Source of the DNA: Planctomycetota bacterium | GTDB taxonomy: Bacteria; Planctomycetota; UBA1135; UBA2386 | Length of the DNA stretch: 64,000 nucleotides | Direction: 5' to 3' | Assembly (NCBI GenBank): GCA_025459175.1 | Contig: JALORC010000045.1 | Location: forward strand, 1-64,000 | Shown: positions 18,292 to 25,743 of the stretch, one piece after another | How the letters are laid out: every line of letters starts with the position of its first letter | How positions within the stretch are numbered: the stretch's first letter is position 1 | Made by a program: the position numbers and the translations under genes | Notes under the pieces: generated by a model | The model's database searches: none | The model's input: only the letters and a program-made list of their open reading frames with translations | What the model was told of the DNA's origin: nothing

Positions 18292-19560
18292 TCACGGGAA
18301 CACGAGGTGCAGTGCGTTGGACAAGTCGAGTTCCAGCGTCGCGGGATCGATCGTCACCCACTGGCTGAAGAACTCAGCGCACTGCAGGCCCGGCGGGATG
18401 GTCAACGCGATGCTTGTGGTGCCAGTTGACGAAACCGCTGCTTGCGCCGTCAGGAAGCTGAGGAACGGCGCGAGAGTGTTTGGCAGCAGGGACTGGCAGG
18501 GCTGAGCAAGCTCGAGCGCAGGAGCGCTGCCGATCAACAGGACGGCCGGATGGCCCGCCGTTGCGCCGTTCAAGCCGAAGGTCGCTACCGTGCCCTCGCA
18601 GAGAGAGCCCTCGATACCGTGTGCACCACCTTCGGGGGACCCTCCACCCACGTCGATAGCCGGGGCGGGACCGCCGGGAATAGGCGCCTCGACGGCGATC
18701 GCCGGGTCGTTCGCGCTATCGCCAATGCTGACGCCCAGGAATCCGTGATTTGCGGCGGCCGAGCAGTCCCGGACGGATTGCGAGCCTGCCGGGTCATTGA
18801 AACGCCAGTTGCCCACGAGGCCAGAGCTACCGCAACGGCAAATCACTTGCGCGCGCAGCGCCTGAACCTCCGTGGGCGAGAGAGCGCGATTCCACAACGA
18901 AACGTCTTCGATGCGGCCACCGAAGCCGAACGTCGCCGACGGCGGCGAACTCGGGGTGTTCTGCAGCAGCTGGCCGCCAATGGCGAGGTCCGGCAGCAAC
19001 AGCGTCGAGAACGCGCCGCTGACATCGCGGGTCACCGATGCTCCATTGACGTAGAGAGTGACTTGGCAGCCGGTCGGTGCGCACGTGCCGCCGACGACGA
19101 CCGCCACGAAGGACCACTGGTCGAGCGGCACTGGCACGTTCGAGAAGGCGCGCGTGTCCTGGTCGTTGTCGTCCTCCCAGCCGAATTACAACTGCGTTGG
19201 CTGCAAAGGTGCACCAGCTGGGCGGAACAGCGACATGGCCCACCCGCCGGACGCACGCCACGGCTGGCCGATGAACTGCCCACGGACCTCGCCGATGCCC
19301 GCGATCGTGCGAATACTGGCGTTCGCGAGGTAGGGGGCAGTTTCGGCGCTGGGCCGGATCCACGCCGCCACCGTGAGCGGCCCCGACCGGGGGATCGTGG
19401 TGCCGGAGCCGCGCGGGATCGTGATGATGTCGTGGTCGTCGAACGCAACCACCCGACACTGAGCCGCGAGACTGGGGGCCAGGGTCGCGAACACGAGGCC
19501 GGCAAACCCGATGGTCCGGAGAGTGATGCTGTGACGAACGCGTGAGGAGGGAGGCTTCAT
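18292..19560 (-). pseudogene. LamG/concanavalin-like secreted protein gene with internal TAA
   Basis: One frame runs from ATG 19560 (GAGGA seven bases upstream, signal peptide ending LAAQ) to the stop at 18292, with a single TAA at codon 125 (19188..19186). Both halves belong together: the first ends ...GAPLQPTQL, and the second continues without frame change as FGWEDDNDQDTRAF then DQWSFVAVVV, GQVTLYVNG-like TLYVNGASV and GGRIEDVSLWNRALS, the classic LamG strand pattern. The C-terminus (FFSQWVTIDPATLELDLSNA) is the planctomycete exported-protein ending. Without the stop the product would be about 421 residues. A disabled gene, a recent nonsense change or a base-call error are all possible. 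Confidence 0.75.
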
Positions 19561-19902
19561 TGGAGATCCTCGATAGGGGGGGCGCTTCCTGGGGCGTGAC
19601 GTGGCGCACCTTGCCAGTGCTTGGCAAGCGATGCGCCGCCAGATGGAAGAACGCTCAGGGGCTCGTGGATCGAAGTAGGAACGGAAGGAAACATGGCCCC
19701 CTCGGTAGCGTGGACCGGCCAGTCGCGGCCGACACGTTCGACTACGTGGCGCGCGCCAGCACGGACGGGCTGCGCGAAGTGGCCGGAGCGTTCGGTGCTG
19801 GCCTGCGGGGTGCGCCGACCGGCGCGGCGCAGGCGACCCAGGCGACGCAGGCGTGTGGCAACCGGCCGCGCGCGGCGGCAGAGATTCCTCGGGCGACGAT
19901 CG
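19561..19902. other. Intergenic stretch holding a displaced zinc-ribbon gene fragment
   Basis: These 342 bases separate two minus-strand genes. About 141 bases (19722..19862) are a copy of part of the zinc-ribbon gene 1.8 kb to the left. The remainder shows no recognisable gene; the ORF track entries here (19542..20006 and 19621..20574) are readings through this fragment. Confidence 0.75.
19722..19862 (+). pseudogene. Duplicated fragment of the zinc-ribbon gene
   Basis: This is a colinear copy of 17935..18075. It keeps the reading frame (VAADTFDYVARASTDGLREV) but lacks start, membrane segments and zinc ribbons, so it cannot make the protein. Sequence on both sides is unrelated to the parent locus. 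Confidence 0.85.
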
Positions 19903-20850
19903 TCAGGGGTGGATCACCACGTTGCCGACCTTCCGTCCGCTGTCGACGCGGCGATGGGCAGCGACGATGTGGTCGAGGTCGAAGCGCTGGTCGTGCACGA
20001 CGGTGAGGTTCCCGGCGGCGACGAGGTGCAGCAGCAGCGCGAAGTCCTCGGCGTTCTCGGCAGCGGGGCCGGCCTGGACGTTGCCGCGGGCGCGCAGCAG
20101 CTCGCCGAGACCCGCCACGGCGAGCAGCAGCACACCGTCGGCGCGCAGCAGGCGACGGCCGCTGGCGATCGACAGATTGCCGACCGTGTCGAACACGACG
20201 TCGAAACGATCGGTGCACGTGGACAGCTCGTTCACGGTGTGGTCGAGGATCTGGTCGGCGCCGAGCGAGCGGATCAGCGATGCATTCGCGCCGCTGGTCA
20301 CCGCGGTGACGTTGGCACCGAAGTGCTTCGCCAGCTGCACGGCGTTCGTGCCCACTGCGCCGGACGCGCCGTTCACCAGCACGCTCGCACCGGTGCGCAC
20401 CGCCGCTTTGTCGCGCAGAAACACCAGCGCGGCGCTGCCGCCGAACAGCACCCCGGCGGCGTCGTCGTGACCCACACCCGTGGGGAGTCGTGCGACCTGC
20501 GCAGCGGGCACCGCTACATACTCCGCATGCGCACCGAGCCGCATGCCGGTCATGCCGGCGACCGCGTCACCTGAGGAGAAGCCGGTCACTTCTCGGCCGA
20601 CTGACTCGATCACGCCGGAGAACGCGCTGCCGAGGGTCGCTCGCCGCGGGCGCCGGATGCCGAGCGCCAGTCGAGCGAACGGCGCGAAGCCAGGGGGGAA
20701 GCGCGCGGCCCGGATGCGAGCATCGGCCGAGGTGACCGCGACGGCGTGTACGCGCACGAGCAGCTCGCCCTTCGCCGGCTCGGGTCGCGGGACCTCACGG
20801 ATCTCGATGACTTCGGGTGGCCCATACCTGGTGGCGATCGCAGCGCGCAT
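19903..20850 (-). CDS. Quinone-oxidoreductase-like NAD(P)-dependent dehydrogenase (MDR family)
   Basis: A 315-residue cytosolic enzyme of the zinc-independent medium-chain dehydrogenase/quinone oxidoreductase type. The N-terminal GroES-like domain begins MRAAIATRYGPPEVIEIREV, with the GSAFSGVIESVG and GDAVAGM motifs. The nucleotide-binding motif VLVNGASGAVGTNAVQLAKHFGA lies near 165, followed by GADQILDH. No structural zinc cysteines are visible, as expected for this branch. The start has a strong AAGGAG with a short spacing of two bases. Substrate unknown. It lies upstream of a WD-like secreted protein in the opposite orientation. Confidence 0.9.
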   Translation of the reverse strand: MRAAIATRYGPPEVIEIREVPRPEPAKGELLVRVHAVAVTSADARIRAARFPPGFAPFARLALGIRRPRRATLGSAFSGVIESVGREVTGFSSGDAVAGMTGMRLGAHAEYVAVPAAQVARLPTGVGHDDAAGVLFGGSAALVFLRDKAAVRTGASVLVNGASGAVGTNAVQLAKHFGANVTAVTSGANASLIRSLGADQILDHTVNELSTCTDRFDVVFDTVGNLSIASGRRLLRADGVLLLAVAGLGELLRARGNVQAGPAAENAEDFALLLHLVAAGNLTVVHDQRFDLDHIVAAHRRVDSGRKVGNVVIHP

Positions 20851-20965
20851 GACTCCTTCTTACGACCTCGGGGGCGGGTGCGGACATGGTGGTCTGACGC
20901 GGTAGAGGTGGCGCTCGCTCGCGATCGTGCGCAACGACGGCGAGTTGCCATACCATGCCCGAGCC

Positions 20966-20986
20966 GTTCCGGTGGTCCGGGAACGC
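20966..20986. repeat. Weak copy of a putative IS91-like end motif
   Basis: GTTCCGGTGGTCCGGGAACG resembles the motif at 50940, 54611 and 62564 but lacks the CCGCAG end and a following CTTG. It lies 14 bases before ATG 21000. It may be a decayed end or chance similarity. Confidence 0.35.
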
Positions 20987-20999
20987 AATCACGATCTCC

Positions 21000-22616
21000 A
21001 TGCCCATTCGTCCCCTTCGCCACGTCGGTGCTGCGATTTTGCGGTGTGCGCTCGCGTCGTGCACACTCCTGCTCGCCGCCGATCTCGTGGCGCAACAGCG
21101 GTCGGCAGCGCCCCGGCTGGTGCCGAGCGGACGTTGCTTTGCACGCGGCGACGGGGTCGCCACCCGCTGCCTGATCACCGCTGACAGCGCACGGGCGCTG
21201 ACGATCGGTGCGGATCAAGACCTCGTGTGGTGGAACCTGCGCGAGCGCAAACCGCTGCGCCACATCGATCCACCCGACGCACCGGTGCACAGCGTGCTGC
21301 TGCACCCGTCCGAGCCGTTGCTGCTCGAGGTTCGGGGCGACGGCACCGGCCAGCGCGTCGATCTCGAGAGCGGTGAGCGCCTGGCGCTGGACCAGCAACA
21401 GTTCGCCGCCCTCGAGGCCGCGGCAACGCGGGAATGGCTCACCGGCGGTCTGCCCGGCGCGCCCGACGCCGACGTCGTCGCCGCGAACGGCGCGCACCGA
21501 CTCGTGCGCGAGAACGGCTTCTGGCGGCGCGCGGGAGCGATCGGCCACTTCTTCTCCGGCGGGCCACACTGGCTCGCCGACGACGGCACGGTTGTCAGCG
21601 CCAAGGGTGCCAAGGTGCAGCTGCAGGGCCTGCGGTTGGGCGACCGCGCCGATGCGTCGGTCCACTGCGCGACTCCGCAGCGCGTCGTCTTCACTCCGGA
21701 CGGCAACTGCATCGCTGTGGTGAGTCTGGCCGCGTTGCAGATCTTCGATCGGAGCGGGAACGAGATCGCGAGCCTGGCGGGAACTCATCTCGTGCAGCCG
21801 GGCCCCGGTCCCGACGAGTTCTGGTTGATCGACGCCGATGGCAGGCAGCGGTGGAGCGCCACAGGTCGCGCGTTCGTCGGCGAGCGGATCACCTGGCCGG
21901 GCCGTCACCTGCACCTGGTCGACGATCGTGCGGTCGAGCGGCTCGAGCCGCGCGAGAACCGCGTGCGGTTGCGTCCCGTCATGGTGCGAGCTGGACAACT
22001 CTGGACTCCGGAGGCTGCTCTGCTGCCGGACGGTACGCTGCGCGCGTTGAAGCCTCCGCCTCCGCCGGCGCCGAAGCCAGAGATGGGGCCGTTCGGGCCT
22101 GACGTGTACGAACAGCTCGGCCCGTCCGAAGCCGCGCTGGCGTTCGCCGCGGCCAGCTCCGAAGCGGCGCCGATGCTGCTCACATCAGCCCCTGGCGACA
22201 GCAAGTTCACACGCGCCCGTGCCACCTTGCGCCGGCTCGGCGACGACGGCGCGACGACGCATCACGTGCGGCTCGAGCCGTCCGCGCGCTGGCTGCTGCT
22301 GGCGGCGAACGGCGCCCAGGTCGTGGTCGGGCTCGCGGACGGCACCGTGCACCTGTTCGACAGCGAGCGTCTGTCGCCGCTCGCGAAGGTGACGTTCCGC
22401 CGACCCCTGGTGGCTGCCGCGGCGCTCGGCGCCGATCACCTACTCGCCAGCTGCGGCGACGACCTGCTGCGGCTCGCCGCGGGCACGCTCGAGGTCGTCG
22501 ATCGGTTGCCGATGCCGGAGGGACTCGACCGCGTCGATCAGCTCGCGATCAGCGCCGACGGCAAGCGGCTCGCGATCGTTCGCGGCAGTGCCGTCAGCAT
22601 CATGCGGCTCGAGTGA
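21000..22616 (+). CDS. Secreted beta-propeller-like protein
   Basis: A 538-residue protein with a signal peptide (CALASCTLLLAADLVAQQ). The body has repeated four-stranded motifs like degenerate WD/YVTN propeller blades, e.g. CLITADSARALTIGADQDLVWWNL, RVVFTPDGNCIAVVSLAALQIFD and LAISADGKRLAIVRG at the end. A Pro-rich linker (PPPPPAPKPE) sits near 360. No enzymatic motif is visible; a scaffold or binding role outside the cytoplasm is inferred. The ORF track start (20955) precedes the signal peptide by 15 codons, so ATG 21000 is preferred, although no Shine-Dalgarno is present. Confidence 0.7.
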   Translation: MPIRPLRHVGAAILRCALASCTLLLAADLVAQQRSAAPRLVPSGRCFARGDGVATRCLITADSARALTIGADQDLVWWNLRERKPLRHIDPPDAPVHSVLLHPSEPLLLEVRGDGTGQRVDLESGERLALDQQQFAALEAAATREWLTGGLPGAPDADVVAANGAHRLVRENGFWRRAGAIGHFFSGGPHWLADDGTVVSAKGAKVQLQGLRLGDRADASVHCATPQRVVFTPDGNCIAVVSLAALQIFDRSGNEIASLAGTHLVQPGPGPDEFWLIDADGRQRWSATGRAFVGERITWPGRHLHLVDDRAVERLEPRENRVRLRPVMVRAGQLWTPEAALLPDGTLRALKPPPPPAPKPEMGPFGPDVYEQLGPSEAALAFAAASSEAAPMLLTSAPGDSKFTRARATLRRLGDDGATTHHVRLEPSARWLLLAANGAQVVVGLADGTVHLFDSERLSPLAKVTFRRPLVAAAALGADHLLASCGDDLLRLAAGTLEVVDRLPMPEGLDRVDQLAISADGKRLAIVRGSAVSIMRLE

Positions 22617-22657
22617 AGTCGCACGAACGGTTCGAAGGCTGCGCCGACTTCGGCACC

Positions 22658-22685
22658 TCGAACCGCCCGCTCCCCGGTAGGCTGT
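22658..22685 (+). promoter_or_regulatory. 28-bp repeat copy 2 with -10-like TAGGCT
   Basis: This matches 18259..18286. Here it precedes the gene at 22731, and TAGGCT (22678-22683) is a plausible -10 element, so the repeat may be a promoter segment. No matching -35 at standard spacing was identified. Confidence 0.35.
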
Positions 22686-22730
22686 GGCCCGGGCGCCCGC
22701 GGCAGGGTTGTTGAAGGCCGCGTGCCCCCA

Positions 22731-25001
22731 ATGCCCCTCATGTCCTGTCTCCGCTCCACTGCGTTGGTGTTCTGCTATTTGCTCTGGCTCGGCTCGCTGC
22801 CCGCGCAGTCAGCGAACGTCACCGTCAGCGATGCCGTCTATCCGGTGGAGGCCGTGACGATGCACGGCGAGCAGAAGTGGATCACCACCCGCGTGCTCGA
22901 CGCCTCGACCGGCGCGCCGATCCCCGGCGCCGAACTGCTGCTGATCGATGAGAGCAATCACCCGCTGCGCGGTGAGATGTGGTGGCAGATGCGGCAGGTC
23001 GCCGATGCGGACGGCTTCGTGCGGCTGCGCGCTGACTGGCGGGGTTGGGTCGTCGTGCGAGCGCCCGGCCACGGCACGGTGATGGACATGGGCCACGTGC
23101 CGACCACGAACATCGGCAATCAGTCGTCGGGGATCACGTTCCTCGCCCGCGGGCTCGACGTGCCGATCCGGTTGCTGAACTGGCGCGGCGAGCCGGTGCC
23201 GGACGCGTTGATCGGCTTGTGCGGGGGATGTGGGCACACGCCGGATCTGGTGCACGGGCGCACCGACGGCAACGGGCTGGTCGTGTTGCCCGATGTCGAC
23301 CCGCACATGGGCATCGCCGACCTCTACGTCGAGCATCCTGAGCTCGACCTAGGCTACGAAGGCATGCAGTGGTTGCCCGGCGAGGCACCGATGGCCTTCC
23401 TCGTTTCGCCCGAGGTTGCGTATCGGGGTTCGGTCGTCGATGCCGACGGCAAGCCGGTGGTCGGGGCATTCGTCGGTGTGCCCGGAGTGCATCGCGGGCC
23501 ATGGACTCGCACGGCGCCGGACGGCTCGTTCCTGCTGTGTGGTGCCAACCAGGGTGGGGACCTGTTCGTGCACATCGGGGAGCGCGAACTGATCTTCGAG
23601 TGCCCGCCGGTGTCGCCCCATCGCCTCGTGGTGCCGCCGCCGTCGGGCGAACCGGTGCAGGTCGTCAACCTGCCGCGGCCGGCTGCACCGGTGCCGGATG
23701 ACGTCGAAATGGTGGAGCTGCGGGTGGTGGATGCCGACGGCGACAAGGTCGAACGCGCCGAGCTCCGCTGCCGCGGTCCGCTGCCGGCGAACACCGAGGA
23801 GCGCAGCCACGTGCACGACGGCGAAGGTGTGATGGCGTTGCGGCCGGGCCGCTACGAGGTGTCCGCCAGCGCGTTCGGTCATGCGACGACGACGGCGCAG
23901 TTCGAGGTCACTACGGCCCGCAACCTGTTCGACGTGCGTCTGGGTCGGCTGCCGTCGGTGCGCGTGCGGGTCGTCGATGCGCCAGAGCACGTCGACGTGC
24001 AGTTGCGCACCGCGACCGAGCGGCGCGATATCAGCGATCAGGTGCTGACCGGCGCGCCGATCGGGTTGCCGGCGGAGCCGTTCTGGTTGGTCGTGAGCGG
24101 CGATCGTCGCGCATTGCCACGGGTGTTCGCGCAGGATCCGGCGCAGGCGCTGGCGGCGGGCACGCTGCGGCTGCCGTGGTATCGACCGACGCGCATCGAA
24201 GGTCAGCTCGTCGATCGCGACGGCCGCCCGGCCGCGGCCAGGCTGGCGCTGGTGCCGGTCGAGCAGGAGGTCAGCAGTCTGCCGGCGGACGTCGAGCTCG
24301 AGGAGGTCGACGGCAATGGTGCCTTCGCGCTGACCAGCGAGCACACGGGACTCGCGATGCTGGTCGTGACCCCGGACGGCGATCCCGAACGGCGCCGCGT
24401 GCTGCCGATCGTGTTGCCGCCGCGCGGCGACGCTGCGTTCGTCGAAGTCGGCACTGTCGACATCGATGCCGAGCCGAGGCTGCGGCTGACGGACGCAACC
24501 GGGGCACCGCTGACCGAGGGCAAGGTCGTGTTCTGGCGCACCGGCTGGAGCGATGTGAGCGAGGGCTTCCGCCCCGTGTTCGGTGTCGACCGCGACGGCC
24601 GGTTCCGCGGTCCGGAGCCGCGCGCTGGCGACGCGATCCTCGTGTTGCCACCCGAGCGCACCGACGAGGATGCCGCGGCACCGCCGGCGGACGCGGCTGC
24701 CGAGCCGACGATCGAGCTGACCGTGCACGCGCCGCTGTCGGGGCCGGGACCGTGGAACGTGGCGCTACCGACCGGCGAACTGCGGCTCGACGTGCGCGGC
24801 ACCGATGGCAAGCCGCTCGCCTGCCGCGCGTTCGTCGGTGCCGTGTCGACCGGGCTGACCGGGCCGACGCGTCTGCGCCGCGTGCCGACTGGCTCGCAGC
24901 GGGTGTTCGTCGCTGCCGAAGGGCATCAGAGCGCTGTCATCGAAGTGGTGGTGCCCGAACGCGGCGCGGTGCCGGTCGACGTGGTGTTGCCGCGGCGCTG
25001 A
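22731..25001 (+). CDS. Secreted carboxypeptidase-regulatory-like protein
   Basis: A 756-residue protein with a signal peptide (ALVFCYLLWLGSLPAQS); ATG 22731 or ATG 22740 are both possible. It is built from beta-sandwich repeats typified by WITTRVLDASTGAPIPGAEL, YRGSVVDADGKPVVGAFVGV, ELRVVDADGDKVERAELRC, IEGQLVDRDGRPAAARLALV and RLRLTDATGAPLTEGKV. No active-site residues are seen. A 28-bp repeat with a -10-like hexamer lies about 50 bases upstream. It is convergent with the small membrane protein gene to the right, with a 39-base gap. Probably an extracytoplasmic structural or binding protein. Confidence 0.8.
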   Translation: MPLMSCLRSTALVFCYLLWLGSLPAQSANVTVSDAVYPVEAVTMHGEQKWITTRVLDASTGAPIPGAELLLIDESNHPLRGEMWWQMRQVADADGFVRLRADWRGWVVVRAPGHGTVMDMGHVPTTNIGNQSSGITFLARGLDVPIRLLNWRGEPVPDALIGLCGGCGHTPDLVHGRTDGNGLVVLPDVDPHMGIADLYVEHPELDLGYEGMQWLPGEAPMAFLVSPEVAYRGSVVDADGKPVVGAFVGVPGVHRGPWTRTAPDGSFLLCGANQGGDLFVHIGERELIFECPPVSPHRLVVPPPSGEPVQVVNLPRPAAPVPDDVEMVELRVVDADGDKVERAELRCRGPLPANTEERSHVHDGEGVMALRPGRYEVSASAFGHATTTAQFEVTTARNLFDVRLGRLPSVRVRVVDAPEHVDVQLRTATERRDISDQVLTGAPIGLPAEPFWLVVSGDRRALPRVFAQDPAQALAAGTLRLPWYRPTRIEGQLVDRDGRPAAARLALVPVEQEVSSLPADVELEEVDGNGAFALTSEHTGLAMLVVTPDGDPERRRVLPIVLPPRGDAAFVEVGTVDIDAEPRLRLTDATGAPLTEGKVVFWRTGWSDVSEGFRPVFGVDRDGRFRGPEPRAGDAILVLPPERTDEDAAAPPADAAAEPTIELTVHAPLSGPGPWNVALPTGELRLDVRGTDGKPLACRAFVGAVSTGLTGPTRLRRVPTGSQRVFVAAEGHQSAVIEVVVPERGAVPVDVVLPRR

Positions 25002-25040
25002 CCGGCCACAGTAGCCAGCGAGCGGGTCAGCGGGCGGTGG

Positions 25041-25562
25041 TCATGCCGCAGCGCGGCGCGGCAGCGCGTCGAGCAGGCGTACGACGTCGGCGATCGTGTC
25101 GGCCGCGTCGAGGCGCTGGCTCGCCTCGGGGCTGTCGAGGGAGCGGTCAGCGAAGGACGCCACCAGTTCCCAGTCGACGTCGCCGCACTCGATACATAGA
25201 TCCGTGTCCAAGCTGTCGTCGGCGCGCAACGCCAGCTTCGGGTCGTGGAACGCGTTCCAGACCGCCCGGATCACCCAGGTGTCGACGCTGAGTCGCGGGA
25301 ACGAGCGCGCGAAGGTGCAGATCGACTCGCCGGCGCGCTCCTTGATCAACTCACGGCGGCGGCGACGCTCCATCACGGTCATCAGCGCGAGCAGCGCTGG
25401 CAGCAGCCAGCCCCAAGCCGGGAAGTTGACGACCAGGCCCACCATCAGGCCGAAGGCGAAGAGCTGCGGCACGAAGTCGAGGGCGTCACCCTTCGCGGCG
25501 CGCGCCTCGGCTGCCTCCAGCTGCTTCTGCATCCGTCGCGAAGGAACGCGTCGTAGCGCCAT
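25041..25562 (-). CDS. Small membrane protein, unknown function
   Basis: A 173-residue protein from ATG 25562; the longer ORF upstream has the composition of noncoding sequence. It has a charged N-terminus (MQKQLEAAEARAAKGD), then two adjacent hydrophobic segments (LFAFGLMVGLVVNFPAWGWL and the next), a basic RRRRREL patch, and a soluble C-terminal part with a CIECGDVDWELV segment. The paired cysteines could bind metal, but no family is recognised. It is divergent from the transglutaminase-like gene at 25744. Confidence 0.6.
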   Translation of the reverse strand: MALRRVPSRRMQKQLEAAEARAAKGDALDFVPQLFAFGLMVGLVVNFPAWGWLLPALLALMTVMERRRRRELIKERAGESICTFARSFPRLSVDTWVIRAVWNAFHDPKLALRADDSLDTDLCIECGDVDWELVASFADRSLDSPEASQRLDAADTIADVVRLLDALPRRAAA

Positions 25563-25680
25563 CGATGCATCGTCGCCGATCCCGACGTCGCCGATCCAGC
25601 GGCGAGTGGCTGCTTCCGTGCGGCAGGCCCTACCGCCTCGCTGCCCCACAGGCGAACGGCTCCCCCCGACAACCGCTGTG

Positions 25681-25686
25681 TAGTAT
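25681..25686 (+). promoter_or_regulatory. -10-like TAGTAT
   Basis: TAGTAT lies 57 bases before ATG 25744, in the divergent gap between 25562 and 25744. It is one of few AT-rich hexamers in the region; no convincing -35 partner is visible. Confidence 0.3.
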
Positions 25687-25743
25687 TCCGCTCCCTGCCG
25701 CTGGCAGGCCCGAGCCTTCGCATCCCGTCGACGGAAGCCACCC

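Noticed and set aside
19186-19188. Recoded stop (selenocysteine or pyrrolysine)
   Set aside because: The codon is TAA; known bacterial recoding uses TGA or TAG, and no supporting element was seen.
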